From: Dyella tabacisoli | GTDB lineage: Bacteria; Pseudomonadota; Gammaproteobacteria; Xanthomonadales; Rhodanobacteraceae | Length of the DNA stretch: 64,000 nucleotides | Reading direction: 5' to 3' | Assembly: GCF_003350925.1 (NCBI RefSeq) | Contig: NZ_KZ857175.1 | Coordinates: 555,955-619,954 of the forward strand | Shown here: piece by piece, positions 17,164 to 27,268 of the stretch | Position numbering within the stretch: the first letter of the stretch is position 1 | Layout: every line of letters starts with the position of its first letter | Notes under the pieces: model-generated | The model's database searches: none | What the model was told of the DNA's origin: nothing | The model's input: only the letters and a program-made list of their open reading frames with translations | Translations under genes and position numbers: made by a program

Positions 17164-18489
17164 ATGACTGCGATGCAATCTCTCCATGACTCATCCGGCA
17201 GGTATCAAACCGGCTTCGGCAACGAGTTCGCCAGCGAGGCGATTCCCGGTGTCTTGCCTACGGGACAGAACTCGCCACAGCAAGTGGCTCATGGTCTGTA
17301 CGCAGAGCAGTTGACCGGTACGGCATTCACCGCGCCGCGCCATTGCAATCAACGTAGCTGGCTGTATCGGATTCGCCCGGCCGCGATGCACAAACCGTTC
17401 GAGCCGCTAGCGCATGCGACGTTTCATAACCGCTTTGACGAAGCGCCGGCCACGCCGAACCAGTTGCGTTGGGATCCGTGGCCGCTGCCCAGCGCAGCCA
17501 CCGACTTCGTCGATGGCCTGGTGACGCTGGCCGGCAACGGCAGTGCGGCGGAGCAGGCAGGTTGCGGCATCCACATCTATGCCGCCAACCGCTCGATGCA
17601 GGGTCGTTTTTTCTACGATGCCGATGGCGAGTTGCTGATCGTGCCGCAGCAGGGCCGCTTGCGCCTGGCTACCGAACTTGGGGTGCTGGAGCTCAAGCCG
17701 CTGGACATCGCGGTGATTCCCCGTGGCGTGCGTTTCCGTGTCGAGTTGCTGGATGGCGAGGCACGCGGCTATGTCTGCGAAAACTTCGGGGCTCTATTGC
17801 GCCTGCCCGATCTGGGGCCGATCGGCGCAAACAGCATGGCGTTGCCGCGCGACTTCCTCACGCCGCAGGCCGCCTATGAAGATATCGAAGGCGAGTTCGA
17901 GCTGATCGCCAAATTCCAAGGTGCTTTGTGGAAGGCGCGTATCGGCCACTCGCCGTTGGATGTGGTCGCTTGGCACGGTAACTACGCGCCCTACAAATAC
18001 GACCTTACGCGATTCAACACGGTCGGCTCGATCAGCGTCGATCACCCCGATCCGTCGATCTTCACGGTGTTGAGTTCGCCCAGCGATACCCCAGGTACGG
18101 CGAATATCGATTTCGTGATTTTTCCGCCGCGCTGGCTGGTCGCCGAACACACCTTCCGGCCGCCGTACTTTCACCGTAACGTGGCGAGTGAGTTCATGGG
18201 CCTGATCGAGGGTGCCTATGACGCCAAGGCCGGTGGTTTCGTACCCGGTGGCGCCAGCCTGCACAACTGCATGAGCGGGCATGGCCCCGATGCCGGCACA
18301 TTCGAGAAGGCCAGCACGGCTGTATTGAATGATGCGGACCATTTGACCGGCACCATGGCTTTCATGTTCGAGACGCGTAAAGTGATCCGGCCAACCAGGC
18401 AGGCGCTCGATGCACCGCAGCTACAGCACAATTACTACGAATGCTGGCAAGGCATTCGTAAACATTTCGATTCGGAGCGAAGTGCATGA
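17164..18489 (+). CDS. hmgA: Homogentisate 1,2-dioxygenase
   Basis: A 441-residue iron dioxygenase cleaving homogentisate to maleylacetoacetate. It starts [22 protein letters not shown], typical of the family. The C-terminal iron site region [20 protein letters not shown] and [13 protein letters not shown] supplies the His/Glu ligands. It is 66 bp after hpd; that gap carries a GC-rich palindrome (CCCTCTCCCGCAGGGAGGGG) that may be an mRNA hairpin. Its stop overlaps the next start (ATGA). Confidence 0.96.
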   Translation: MTAMQSLHDSSGRYQTGFGNEFASEAIPGVLPTGQNSPQQVAHGLYAEQLTGTAFTAPRHCNQRSWLYRIRPAAMHKPFEPLAHATFHNRFDEAPATPNQLRWDPWPLPSAATDFVDGLVTLAGNGSAAEQAGCGIHIYAANRSMQGRFFYDADGELLIVPQQGRLRLATELGVLELKPLDIAVIPRGVRFRVELLDGEARGYVCENFGALLRLPDLGPIGANSMALPRDFLTPQAAYEDIEGEFELIAKFQGALWKARIGHSPLDVVAWHGNYAPYKYDLTRFNTVGSISVDHPDPSIFTVLSSPSDTPGTANIDFVIFPPRWLVAEHTFRPPYFHRNVASEFMGLIEGAYDAKAGGFVPGGASLHNCMSGHGPDAGTFEKASTAVLNDADHLTGTMAFMFETRKVIRPTRQALDAPQLQHNYYECWQGIRKHFDSERSA

Positions 18490-19472
18490 AATTAGCAAGT
18501 CTCAAGGAAGGCGGCCGCGACGGCACGCTGATTGTCGTCAGCCGTGACCTCGCGCATGCGGTCCGCGCCAACGGTATTGCCGCGACTCTGCAGGCTGCGC
18601 TGGACGACTGGTCCAACATCGCGCCGCGGCTTAATGCGCTGTATGCCGAACTCAATGATGGCAAGGCAGCCGATGCGTTTGCCGTGGATTTCAACAAGTT
18701 TGCCGCACCGTTGCCGCGCGCCTTTGAGTTCGTCGATGGCAGCGCCTACTTGCCCCATGTTGAGCGTGTGCGCCGTGCGCGTGGCGCCGAGGTGCCGGAA
18801 AGCTTTTATACCGATCCCTTGATGTATCAGGCCGTGAGTGCCGGTTTCATCGGTCCGCGCGATCCGGTCGTCGTGGTCAGCGAGGACTACGGCATCGACC
18901 TGGAGGCCGAGGTGGTCGTGGTCACCGACGACGTGCCGATGGCGGTAACGCCGGTACAGGCGGCAGGGCATATCCAGTTGATCGGCTTGATTAACGATGT
19001 GTCGTTGCGTGGTTTGATCCCCGCCGAACTGCTTAAAGGTTTTGGTTTTCTGCAATCCAAGCCGCGCTCGGCCTTATCGCCGGTGCTGGTCACGCCCGAT
19101 GAATTGGGCGATAGCTGGCAGGGCGAGAAACTGCATCTGCCGATGCGTACCTGGATCAACGGCAAATGGTTTGGCGCGGCCGAGTGCGGCGTGGACATGC
19201 AATTCAGCTTTGCCGAGTTGGTCGCCCACGCAGCCAAGACCCGGCCACTGACGGCGGGCACCATTGTCGGCTCCGGCACCATTGCCAACGAAGATACCGG
19301 CACGGGTGCCTCCTGCCTGGCCGAGCAACGTGTGGTGGAGACATTGCGCGACGGTAAGCCGAGTACGCCTTTCCTCAAGTTTGGCGACAGTCTGCGTATC
19401 GAGATCACCGATCACGATGGGGCATCGATTTTCGGTGCGATCGAGCAAAGCATCACGCCGCTGGTCAAGTGA
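18486..19472 (+). CDS. fahA: Fumarylacetoacetate hydrolase family protein (fumarylacetoacetase)
   Basis: A 328-residue FAH-fold hydrolase cleaving fumarylacetoacetate to fumarate and acetoacetate, the last step of tyrosine catabolism. Metal-site segments include [17 protein letters not shown] and the [12 protein letters not shown] stretch, with the C-terminal [25 protein letters not shown]. Its overlap with hmgA and the pathway context support FAH rather than another FAH-superfamily hydrolase. maiA, needed between hmgA and this step, lies at 37.2 kb. Confidence 0.93.
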   Translation: MKLASLKEGGRDGTLIVVSRDLAHAVRANGIAATLQAALDDWSNIAPRLNALYAELNDGKAADAFAVDFNKFAAPLPRAFEFVDGSAYLPHVERVRRARGAEVPESFYTDPLMYQAVSAGFIGPRDPVVVVSEDYGIDLEAEVVVVTDDVPMAVTPVQAAGHIQLIGLINDVSLRGLIPAELLKGFGFLQSKPRSALSPVLVTPDELGDSWQGEKLHLPMRTWINGKWFGAAECGVDMQFSFAELVAHAAKTRPLTAGTIVGSGTIANEDTGTGASCLAEQRVVETLRDGKPSTPFLKFGDSLRIEITDHDGASIFGAIEQSITPLVK

Positions 19473-19493
19473 CTCGTTAGCAGCCCGCTTCGT

Positions 19494-19540
19494 GGGGCGA
19501 AAAGCCGGCGTAGAAGTGACGCCAGTACGCTTTTCGCCCC
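19494..19540 (+). terminator. Hairpin after the tyrosine-degradation operon
   Basis: A 12-bp perfect inverted repeat (GGGGCGAAAAGC / GCTTTTCGCCCC) encloses an inner GGCGT/ACGCC stem. It starts 22 bp after the fahA stop. A T-tract is present only inside the arm, so termination efficiency is uncertain. Confidence 0.5.
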
Positions 19541-19614
19541 CGCGTGGGCCGGCGCCTGCGTGGTAACCCCGAACCCATGCCACACTACGCGGCGGTTAGC
19601 TGCGGAAAGTCGGA

Positions 19615-20898
19615 ATGCAGAATCGGGACAGGGTAAACGCCAAAATCGCCATCATCGGCCTCGGCTATGTCGGGCTGCCGCTGGCGGTGGAGTTCGGCAA
19701 GTATTACGACACCATGGGTTTCGATATTCGTGCCGCGCGAGTGGATGAGTTGCGCGCCGGCCACGACAGCACGCTTGAGGTCGAGCCGGCTGAGCTGATG
19801 GCAGCGCAGCGCCTGCACTACAGCGCAACCCTTGAAGATATTCGCGATTGCAACGTCTACATCGTCACGGTGCCGACGCCGATCGATGCCGCCAAACGAC
19901 CGGATCTGAAGCCCTTGATCGGGGCCAGCGAAAGTCTGGGCAGGGTGCTCAAGCCAGGCGACATCGTGGTGTACGAATCCACCGTATATCCCGGCTGTAC
20001 CGAAGAGGTTTGCGTGCCGGTATTGGAGCGGGTTTCCGGCTTGCGCTTCAATCAGGATTTCTTCGTGGGCTATAGCCCCGAGCGCATTAATCCCGGCGAC
20101 AAGTTGCACCGGGTCACCGCGATCCTCAAGGTCACCTCAGGCTCCACGCCCCAGACGGCCGACTTTGTCGACGCGTTGTATTCCAGCATCATCCACGCCG
20201 GTACGCACAAGGCCAGCAGCATCAAAGTGGCCGAAGCGGCCAAGGTGATCGAAAACACCCAGCGCGATCTCAATATCGCCCTGGTGAACGACTTGGCGAT
20301 CCTGTTCAACAAGCTCGGCATCGATACGCTTGAAGTGCTGCAGGCCGCGGGGACCAAGTGGAATTTCCTGCCGTTTCGCCCCGGTCTGGTCGGTGGCCAT
20401 TGCATCAGCGTGGACCCGTACTACCTCACCTATAAAGCGCAGGAAGTCGGCCACCACCCCGATGTGATTCTTGCCGGTCGGCGTACCAATGACAGCATGG
20501 GCGCGTATATCGCCAACGAAGTCGTGCGCTTGATGGTACGCAAGGACATCAACCCGGTGCGTGCGCGCATCCTGGTCTTGGGGCTGGCGTTCAAGGAGAA
20601 CTGCCCGGACCTGCGCAACACGCGCGTCGTGGACATCGTGCATGCCCTGCAGGGCTACAACGCCGCCGTCGATGTATATGACCCCTGGGTGGATGCCGCC
20701 GAGGCTGCGCACGAGTACTCGTTGCAGCCGGTCGCCGAGCCAAGGCATGGCGATTACGACGCCATTATCGTCGCTGTCGCGCACCGGGAATTCGCCGCCA
20801 TGGGCGCCGAAGGCATTCGTGCTTTCGGCAAGCCGACCTCGGTGCTTTATGACGTGAAATACGTGCTGCCGCGAGAAGCGGTGGACGGGAGACTGTGA
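19615..20898 (+). CDS. Nucleotide-sugar (UDP-HexNAc type) 6-dehydrogenase, TviB/WbpA-like
   Basis: A 427-residue UDP-glucose/GDP-mannose dehydrogenase family enzyme oxidising a UDP-sugar C6 alcohol to a uronic acid. The Rossmann motif is [18 protein letters not shown], and [11 protein letters not shown] and [15 protein letters not shown] follow. The catalytic Cys lies in [19 protein letters not shown] and the C-terminal part begins [17 protein letters not shown]. These phrases fit the TviB/WbpA (UDP-GlcNAc dehydrogenase) branch better than Ugd. It is coupled to an epimerase 1 bp downstream, so the pair makes an epimerised uronate for surface polysaccharide. Confidence 0.88.
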   Translation: MQNRDRVNAKIAIIGLGYVGLPLAVEFGKYYDTMGFDIRAARVDELRAGHDSTLEVEPAELMAAQRLHYSATLEDIRDCNVYIVTVPTPIDAAKRPDLKPLIGASESLGRVLKPGDIVVYESTVYPGCTEEVCVPVLERVSGLRFNQDFFVGYSPERINPGDKLHRVTAILKVTSGSTPQTADFVDALYSSIIHAGTHKASSIKVAEAAKVIENTQRDLNIALVNDLAILFNKLGIDTLEVLQAAGTKWNFLPFRPGLVGGHCISVDPYYLTYKAQEVGHHPDVILAGRRTNDSMGAYIANEVVRLMVRKDINPVRARILVLGLAFKENCPDLRNTRVVDIVHALQGYNAAVDVYDPWVDAAEAAHEYSLQPVAEPRHGDYDAIIVAVAHREFAAMGAEGIRAFGKPTSVLYDVKYVLPREAVDGRL

Positions 20899-20899
20899 A

Positions 20900-21910
20900 A
20901 TGAAAGTGTTGGTTACCGGTACCGCGGGATTCATCGGCTCACATGTGGCGATGAAGCTGCTCGAACGCGGCGACGAAGTGATTGGTCTGGATAATCTCAG
21001 CGATTACTACGACGTCAATCTCAAGCATGCGCGCCTTGCCCGCTTCAAGGATCACCCTGGTTATACCCATATCCAGGCCGATCTGGCCGATCGCGCCGCC
21101 GTGGAGGCGGCTTTTGCCGAGCATCGGCCGCAACGAGTCGTTCATCTGGCGGCGCAGGCTGGCGTGCGTTATGCCGCGCAGAATCCGCATGTGTATGTCA
21201 GCAGCAACGTGACCGGTTTTCTGCATGTGCTGGAGGGCTGCCGCCATCATGCCGTGGAGCACCTGGTATTCGCCTCGACCAGCTCGGTGTACGGCGCGAA
21301 CACGGCCATGCCGTTTTCGGAGCATCAGCCCACCGAGCACCCGTTGACGCTGTACGCCGCGACCAAGAAAGCGAACGAGCAGATGGCGCATAGCTACGCG
21401 CATCTGTATCGAATCCCATGCACCGGGCTGCGTTTCTTCACTGTTTACGGACCTTGGGGACGGCCGGACATGGCGCTGTTTCTGTTCACCAAGGCGATCC
21501 TCGCCGGTGAGCCGATCAAGGTGTTCAATCACGGCCGGCATAAACGCAGCTTTACCTATATCGACGATATCGTCGAAGGCGTTCTGCGTACGCTGGACAA
21601 CGTGCCGGGCCCGAATCCCGATTGGCGTGGCGATGCTCCCGACCCGGCCAGCAGCCAGGCGCCGTACCGCATCTACAACATCGGCAACGAACAATCGGTG
21701 GAATTGCTGCGCTACATCGAGGTGCTGGAGCAGTGCCTGGGGCGCAAAGCCAAGATGGAGATGCTGCCGTTACAGGCGGGCGATGTGCCCGATACCGAGG
21801 CTGATGTATCCAACCTCATCGAAGCCGTAGGCTATCGGCCGAAAGTATCGGTGGAGGAGGGCGTGCGCCAGTTCGTCGAGTGGTATCTGAGTTATCCAGC
21901 GCATAGATGA
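20900..21910 (+). CDS. NAD-dependent epimerase, UDP-glucuronate 4-epimerase-like
   Basis: A 336-residue extended short-chain dehydrogenase. The NAD site is [12 protein letters not shown], the SSVYG segment follows and the catalytic Tyr-x3-Lys is Y-A-A-T-K. The phrase [18 protein letters not shown] and [18 protein letters not shown] match the CapI/UDP-glucuronate 4-epimerase group. It follows the dehydrogenase immediately, so its product is probably a uronic or HexNAcA sugar nucleotide for capsule, EPS or O-antigen. No glycosyltransferases are adjacent. Confidence 0.88.
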   Translation: MKVLVTGTAGFIGSHVAMKLLERGDEVIGLDNLSDYYDVNLKHARLARFKDHPGYTHIQADLADRAAVEAAFAEHRPQRVVHLAAQAGVRYAAQNPHVYVSSNVTGFLHVLEGCRHHAVEHLVFASTSSVYGANTAMPFSEHQPTEHPLTLYAATKKANEQMAHSYAHLYRIPCTGLRFFTVYGPWGRPDMALFLFTKAILAGEPIKVFNHGRHKRSFTYIDDIVEGVLRTLDNVPGPNPDWRGDAPDPASSQAPYRIYNIGNEQSVELLRYIEVLEQCLGRKAKMEMLPLQAGDVPDTEADVSNLIEAVGYRPKVSVEEGVRQFVEWYLSYPAHR

Positions 21911-22005
21911 CATTCAAAACATGGCGTACCAGGGTCGTGTGCCGTGTGATTTACTTATGAACCCCATGCTTACTAACTCCACGTCACAACTTCAGGAGGT
22001 GTTAC

Positions 22006-22506
22006 ATGTCCACGGTCACCCTTAAGGGCAACCCCGTTCAAGTCGAAGGAACGTTTCTCGCCGCCGGTGCGCCGGCGCCGGCCTTCTCGCTGGTCGGCAA
22101 AGATCTGGCCGATGTGTCGTTGTCCCGCTACGCCGGCAAGCGCAAAGTGCTGAATATTTTCCCCAGCATCGACACGCCGACCTGCGCTACCTCGGTGCGC
22201 CATTTCAACGAAGCGGCGAGCAAGCTGGATAACGCGGTGGTGTTGTGCATTTCGGCGGATCTGCCGTTTGCGCAGGCGCGTTTCTGCGGTGCGGAAGGGC
22301 TCAGCCAGGTCGCCACCCTATCGACGATGCGTGGTGCCGCCTTCCTCAAGAATTACGGCGTAGCGATCGCCGATGGCCCGTTGGCGGGTCTTGCCGCTCG
22401 TGCGGTGGTGGTGCTGGACGAGCACGATAAAGTTCTGCATAGCGAGTTGGTAGGTGAAATTGCCCACGAGCCGAATTACGACGCCGCCCTGGCCGTGTTG
22501 GGCTAA
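22006..22506 (+). CDS. tpx: Thiol peroxidase Tpx
   Basis: A 166-residue atypical 2-Cys peroxiredoxin reducing hydroperoxides with thioredoxin. The peroxidatic Cys lies in [17 protein letters not shown] and the resolving Cys in [14 protein letters not shown]. Length equals E. coli Tpx (168). A strong ribosome site AGGAGG precedes the ATG by 7 bases. It converges on gapA with a shared hairpin terminator. Confidence 0.96.
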   Translation: MSTVTLKGNPVQVEGTFLAAGAPAPAFSLVGKDLADVSLSRYAGKRKVLNIFPSIDTPTCATSVRHFNEAASKLDNAVVLCISADLPFAQARFCGAEGLSQVATLSTMRGAAFLKNYGVAIADGPLAGLAARAVVVLDEHDKVLHSELVGEIAHEPNYDAALAVLG

Positions 22507-22553
22507 GGCGTATCGCGTATAGCTGCCTGATTTTCGGGTGGCGGCGGAAACAA

Positions 22554-22580
22554 CAAAGGCCGGGCAATGCCCGGCCTTTG
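22554..22580. terminator. Bidirectional terminator between tpx and gapA
   Basis: A 12-bp perfect stem (CAAAGGCCGGGC with GCCCGGCCTTTG) and a 3-nt loop lie between the convergent stops. TGTTTG follows on the plus strand and TTGTTTCC on the minus strand, consistent with intrinsic termination from both sides. Confidence 0.75.
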
Positions 22581-22606
22581 TGTTTGCAACGTAACGATGA
22601 AGCCGC

Positions 22607-23620
22607 TTACTTCGCCGCCATCAGCGCCGTGGTCATATCCAACATGCGGTTGGAGAAACCCCACTCGTTGTCGTACCAGCTAAGCACTTTCACCAGGGTG
22701 CCGCCCATGACGCGGGTCTGCGTGGCGTCATAAGTGGACGATGCCGGGTTGTGATTGAAATCAATCGACACCAGCGGCTTGGTGTTGACCGCCAGGATGC
22801 CCTTCAATGCGCCGTTGGCGGCTTCGTTGATGGCGGCGTCGATCTCTTCCTTGCTGGTTTCGCGCGAGGCGACGAACGACAGGTCAACCACCGAGACGTT
22901 GATAGTCGGCACGCGCATGGAGAAGCCGTCCAGCCTGCCGTTCAACTCCGGCAGCACCAGGCCAACGGCGGCGGCGGCGCCGGTCTTGGTCGGGATCTGG
23001 CTCATCGTGGCCGAGCGGGCGCGACGCAGGTCGGAGTGATACACATCCGTCAGCACCTGGTCATTGGTGTAGGCGTGAATGGTGGTCATCAAACCGTGCA
23101 CGATACCGATTTTCTCGTGCAGCGCCTTGGCCAGCGGGGCGACGCAGTTGGTGGTGCAAGAGGCGTTGGAGATCACCTGATGCTGCGCGGTGAGCTTGTC
23201 GTGGTTCACGCCGTAAACGAAGGTGCCGTCCACATCTTTGTCGCCCGGGGCGGAGATGATGACCTTCTTCGCGCCGGCGGCGATGTGCGCGCTGGCCTTG
23301 GCCTTGGAGGTGAAGAAGCCGGTGCACTCCAGCACGACATCTACGTTCAGCGCGGCCCAGGGCAGCTTGGACGGGTCGCGTTCGGCACAGACCTTGATGC
23401 GGTCGCCGTTGACGATCAGATCGCCGGCATCGACTTCAACGGTGCCGGGAAATTTGCCGTGTGCGGTGTCGTACTGCGTCAAATGCGCGTTGGTCTCGGC
23501 ATCGCCGAGGTCATTGATCGCGACAATCTGAATCTCATTGGTGCGGCCGGATTCGTACAGCGCGCGCAGAATATTGCGGCCGATGCGACCGTAACCATTG
23601 ATGGCGACCTTGATGGTCAT
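22607..23620 (-). CDS. gap: Glyceraldehyde-3-phosphate dehydrogenase (type I)
   Basis: A 337-residue NAD-dependent glycolytic enzyme. It starts [21 protein letters not shown] after GGAGGA. The catalytic Cys is in [15 protein letters not shown] and the C-terminal [16 protein letters not shown] is canonical. A longer frame upstream was rejected because the family N-terminus begins here. Other glycolytic/pentose-phosphate genes in this window are pyk, the class I aldolase, tkt and pgk, all in separate transcription units. Confidence 0.97.
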   Translation of the reverse strand: MTIKVAINGYGRIGRNILRALYESGRTNEIQIVAINDLGDAETNAHLTQYDTAHGKFPGTVEVDAGDLIVNGDRIKVCAERDPSKLPWAALNVDVVLECTGFFTSKAKASAHIAAGAKKVIISAPGDKDVDGTFVYGVNHDKLTAQHQVISNASCTTNCVAPLAKALHEKIGIVHGLMTTIHAYTNDQVLTDVYHSDLRRARSATMSQIPTKTGAAAAVGLVLPELNGRLDGFSMRVPTINVSVVDLSFVASRETSKEEIDAAINEAANGALKGILAVNTKPLVSIDFNHNPASSTYDATQTRVMGGTLVKVLSWYDNEWGFSNRMLDMTTALMAAK

Positions 23621-23784
23621 GGGACAGCGTCCTCCGAAGTGATGGCGAGCAGCAAAAAACGGCCGTATGAGGGCCGCCAAAACACGCATTTTAGCCTGAA
23701 CCCGCGATTGGGTGGTTTCGGCTTCGATGCGGCGGGAGGATGATGCTTGGCTTACCTTATTCCACCCTTTCGCGGAGTGACGAC

Positions 23785-24243
23785 GTGAGTGACGAAAAAA
23801 TCATCGAGTTGAGCCTGGAACAGACCGGCGACTACGAGTTCCGGGTGCGCTTTGACGGCAGCTTGATCCCCGACCTGGTAGTCGACGAAAGCTCGCCGCT
23901 AGGCGGTGATGCCGGGCCTGATCCGTCGCGGCTGCTGGCGGCAGCGGTGGCCAACTGTTTGTCCGCCAGCCTGTTGTTCGCGTTGCGCAAATTCAAAAAT
24001 GCCCCCAGCAAGCTGAGCGCCAAGGCACGGGCCACTCTGACGCGAAACGAGCATGGGCGTTGGCGGGTCCCCCGGATCGCCGTGGAGCTGCAGTTGGGTG
24101 ACGCCGCCGCGGCGCTGGAAAATCTGGACCGGGTATTGGCTCAGTTCGAGGATTTTTGCATCGTCACCGAAAGCGTGCGCCAAGGCGTGGCGGTGGAAGT
24201 GAGCGTGCGTGACGCTAGCGGGACGGTTCTGCACCAGAGTTGA
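23785..24243 (+). CDS. OsmC family protein
   Basis: A 152-residue protein of the OsmC/Ohr superfamily, usually thiol-dependent hydroperoxide reductases. The core helix is [24 protein letters not shown], with its Cys as the candidate peroxidatic residue; a second Cys is in [15 protein letters not shown]. The GTG at 23785 (V-S-D-E-K-I-I-E) follows GGAG by 8 bases and is preferred to the ATG at 23740. It lies near the peroxidase gene tpx but is not in its operon. Confidence 0.82.
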   Translation: MSDEKIIELSLEQTGDYEFRVRFDGSLIPDLVVDESSPLGGDAGPDPSRLLAAAVANCLSASLLFALRKFKNAPSKLSAKARATLTRNEHGRWRVPRIAVELQLGDAAAALENLDRVLAQFEDFCIVTESVRQGVAVEVSVRDASGTVLHQS

Positions 24244-24316
24244 TACGCATGCCCACCGAGTCACGGCCTATCGGTTGTGGCAAGCTTCCTTGCTCCCAGG
24301 TCGAACCGTCTGAACC

Positions 24317-25135
24317 ATGCGCTCATCCCCCCGTCTCGCCGCCACCGTATTCGCGCTTTTCGCCGTGACACCCATGGCCCAGGCTTGGGGGCCGCTCGGT
24401 CACAGCATCGTCGCCGAACTGGCGCAGCGCCACCTTAGTCCAGCCGCGGAGGCTGAGGTCGAGCGCTTGCTGGCGCCGGAGCACACCGGCAGTTTGGCCG
24501 ACATCGCCAGTTGGGCCGACGAGGTGCGCAACGACCCTGCCCAGCAGGCTTTGTGGAACGACACCCGGAGCCTGCATTACATCAACTTCCGCGACCCTTC
24601 CTGCGACTACGTGCCGCCACGGGATTGCCCGGATGATCGCTGCGTGGTTGGCGGTGTGGCGCACTACGTTGCGGTGCTTGCCGACAAGACCCAGCCCGAT
24701 GCCAGTCGTCGCGATGCGCTGAAATTTGTCGTGCATTTCATTGGCGATATGCATCAGCCATTGCACGCAGGCTATCGCGACGACAAGGGCGGCAACGACT
24801 ATCAGGTGCAATTTGCCGGCAAGGGCAGCAACTTGCATAAAGTGTGGGATTCCGGCTTGTTGGGTACGCGCCAACTGGCCTGGAAGCCTTACGCGCAAGA
24901 GCTGGATGCTCGCGGCCCGATCGCGTTGCCGGCGCCGATCGCCCCGCTGGATAACAACTATGTGCAGTGGGCGGAGGAATCCTGCCGCGCTACCGGCGAG
25001 GCAGGTTTTTACCCCAGTGGTCACGTCATCGAGCAGGCCTATATCGATGCCGAGCTGCCGTTGGCCGAGCAACGCTTGCGCGAAGCCGGTCGACGTCTGG
25101 CCGAGGTGTTGAACCAGGCATTGACGGCACCGTAA
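24317..25135 (+). CDS. Secreted S1/P1-type nuclease
   Basis: A 272-residue zinc nuclease (3'-nucleotidase/single-strand nuclease family). A signal peptide (LAATVFALFAVTPMAQA) leaves mature Trp-1 in AWGPLGHSIVAELAQ, the hallmark first zinc ligand. Other ligands lie in IASWADEVRND, LHYINF, GDMHQPLHAGYRDDKGGNDY and NLHKVWDSGLL. Likely exported for nutrient phosphate or nucleotide scavenging. It is convergent with the S9 peptidase gene, the two stops directly abutting. Confidence 0.94.
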   Translation: MRSSPRLAATVFALFAVTPMAQAWGPLGHSIVAELAQRHLSPAAEAEVERLLAPEHTGSLADIASWADEVRNDPAQQALWNDTRSLHYINFRDPSCDYVPPRDCPDDRCVVGGVAHYVAVLADKTQPDASRRDALKFVVHFIGDMHQPLHAGYRDDKGGNDYQVQFAGKGSNLHKVWDSGLLGTRQLAWKPYAQELDARGPIALPAPIAPLDNNYVQWAEESCRATGEAGFYPSGHVIEQAYIDAELPLAEQRLREAGRRLAEVLNQALTAP

Positions 25136-27154
25136 TCAGTTTGTCGTGCCGGCCTGGGTGCTGGATGGGCCGATGTTCCGATCAAGAAAATTCAGCATTT
25201 TCTCGTAAGCCTGCTGCCGGTGTTTCTCAAGAAAGAAACCATGCCCTTCGTCAGGCTCCACCAGCGAATCGTAGGGTTTGTTCAACTTATCCAGTGCCTG
25301 GGTAAAGATGCGGAAATTCTTCAGCGGGACGCGTTGATCTTCGCCGCCATGGATCAGCAGCACATCGGCTTTCAGGCGCTCGACGCCGCCCAGCGGCGAG
25401 CGTCGTAATAGATCGTCGCGATCGTCGCCCATGGTCTGGCGGAGAAAGCCTTCGCCATTGTAAATGCGTTGGGTATCGCTGCTGTCCAGTTGCACACGCA
25501 TATCGTAGACACCGGCATAGCCGATCGCGCAACGGTATAGATCCGGTTCGCGCACGGCGCCCTGCAGCGCGGCGTAGCCGCCGTAACTGGCGCCATAGAT
25601 GCAAATGCGGCCGTTCTGGGTATAGCCCTGTTGCACCGCCCAGTGCGTGGCATCGGTGAGATCGTCCTGCATGGCCAGCCCCCATTGGCGGTAGCCGCGC
25701 TGCTCGAATCGCGCGCCGTAACCGCCGGAGCCGCGATAATTTACTTGCAGCACGGCATAGCCGCGGCTGGCGAACAGTTGCGCTTCGGGATCGAAATTCC
25801 AGTCGTCGGCGATGCCGAACGGACCGCCATGCGGCAGTACGATCAGCGGATAGGGCTTGTCGCCCGCCGGCAGGGTGAGAAAGCCGTGCAGGCTCAGTCC
25901 ATCGCGAGCTTGCAGTTCGATAAGTTGCTTGGGGCGCATTTGTTGTGGGTCGATCCAGCGCGATGCGCTTACCAGGTATCGAGCATTGCGAGTATCGAGG
26001 TCGAACACATAGTAATCACCGGGGTTGCGGTCGCTTAGCACGTGCACAATGGCGCGTTTGCCGTCCCGACTGAAGCTGGAGAAATAAGCCAGTTCGCCGG
26101 GAAAGTTTTTCGCCAGCGCCTGGGTGAGCTGGGCTTCGCGACTGTCTTCGTCGATGTAATGCAGGGCGCGCGGGCCGTCGGCGGTGATAACCGCGTAGTA
26201 GTCCTGTCGATCAGCGCTAGGCAATAGCAGCACCGGGTCGGCGAACTTGCCTTGGTAGATGCGCGCGCGCTTCCCGCTGGTCAGATCCATCAGCTCGATC
26301 GCATTCGGCGCAGCGCCTTGCGAGCTCTCCACATAGAGCTTGCTATTGTCGCGATTGAAGCCGACCGGCCGCAGCGTTATACCCGATTGAACGGGGTCAT
26401 TGGCCAGTTGCCACTCGGCCTCGTTGGATGCTCGCGTCCACAGTTTGAGCCGGGTGAAGTTTTCACTCGCATAGGCCACGCGAACCTGGCCCTGGTGATC
26501 GGCGATGAAGGCAGCGTCGCGTGCCGGAGACGTGCCGATTCTCATCGTTCGCCCGGTCATGACGTTGAGTTTTTCGATGCCGGTGAAGTTGCCCTCGCGG
26601 TTATTGCTGAATTCGCGAGTGGCGATCAATACTTGATTGTCATTGATCGGCTCGTCGCTAATCAGGCTGGCGGCGGCGTAACGCAAGGTGTCTTGCTTGA
26701 TCCGGCTGCCGGTGTTGCCGCTACCGCGATAGCCGAACAGTATCGACATACGGCTGCCGTCGGCATTGCTGGCGTACAGCTCGCCGGTAGCCATCGGGGT
26801 ATCGAGGCCGCCCAAGCGTTGAGCGAGCGAAACCACCAGCCGCTGATCCGTTACCCAGGTGTAGCGGTGGATCATATGGTTGGGGCCGGCCGGCAGCTTC
26901 TGCAGCGGTTTAGCCGTCTTGCCATCCAATATCGCCAGGTAGTTTTCGTGATTCTTATCGGCGTTTGGAACCACGGCGGCAATGTACTGCCCATCCGGCG
27001 ACAGGGTTACCTGGCTGAATTCGGCGTGCCGCACAAAGTCGGCAATCGGGGGTGGGGCCTTGGCCGCGGGCGCTTGCTCGGCGCCGACGGGCAGGGCGAA
27101 GGTCAGCAGGGCAGCGACCGTGATGCAGGTTCGAAGAGGAGTCATGATGTCCAT
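25136..27154 (-). CDS. Exported S9 family prolyl oligopeptidase/dipeptidyl aminopeptidase
   Basis: A 672-residue serine peptidase. It starts MDIMTPLRTCITVAALLTFALPVGA, a signal peptide; an in-frame ATG at 27145 is equally possible. A beta-propeller region runs to about 400. The C-terminal alpha/beta hydrolase has the nucleophile in YGASYGGYAAL and the catalytic His in DEGHGFFLEKH. The open frame continues far upstream through the antisense of pyk, which is an artefact of GC-rich coding. Likely periplasmic peptide degradation. Confidence 0.92.
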   Translation of the reverse strand: MDIMTPLRTCITVAALLTFALPVGAEQAPAAKAPPPIADFVRHAEFSQVTLSPDGQYIAAVVPNADKNHENYLAILDGKTAKPLQKLPAGPNHMIHRYTWVTDQRLVVSLAQRLGGLDTPMATGELYASNADGSRMSILFGYRGSGNTGSRIKQDTLRYAAASLISDEPINDNQVLIATREFSNNREGNFTGIEKLNVMTGRTMRIGTSPARDAAFIADHQGQVRVAYASENFTRLKLWTRASNEAEWQLANDPVQSGITLRPVGFNRDNSKLYVESSQGAAPNAIELMDLTSGKRARIYQGKFADPVLLLPSADRQDYYAVITADGPRALHYIDEDSREAQLTQALAKNFPGELAYFSSFSRDGKRAIVHVLSDRNPGDYYVFDLDTRNARYLVSASRWIDPQQMRPKQLIELQARDGLSLHGFLTLPAGDKPYPLIVLPHGGPFGIADDWNFDPEAQLFASRGYAVLQVNYRGSGGYGARFEQRGYRQWGLAMQDDLTDATHWAVQQGYTQNGRICIYGASYGGYAALQGAVREPDLYRCAIGYAGVYDMRVQLDSSDTQRIYNGEGFLRQTMGDDRDDLLRRSPLGGVERLKADVLLIHGGEDQRVPLKNFRIFTQALDKLNKPYDSLVEPDEGHGFFLEKHRQQAYEKMLNFLDRNIGPSSTQAGTTN

Positions 27155-27268
27155 ATCTCGTGCGGTCCAGCGCGTATACGGATCAGAGCATGGCCGATTT
27201 ATCGGTGTATCGACAAGCAGGCGACGTGACCCTCTAGCGCATAAACACAATTCTGCTAGCCTCGGGGG

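Noticed and set aside
24323-25072. 249-residue minus-strand open frame
   Set aside because: Antisense to the S1/P1 nuclease gene, whose signal peptide and zinc ligands are clear.
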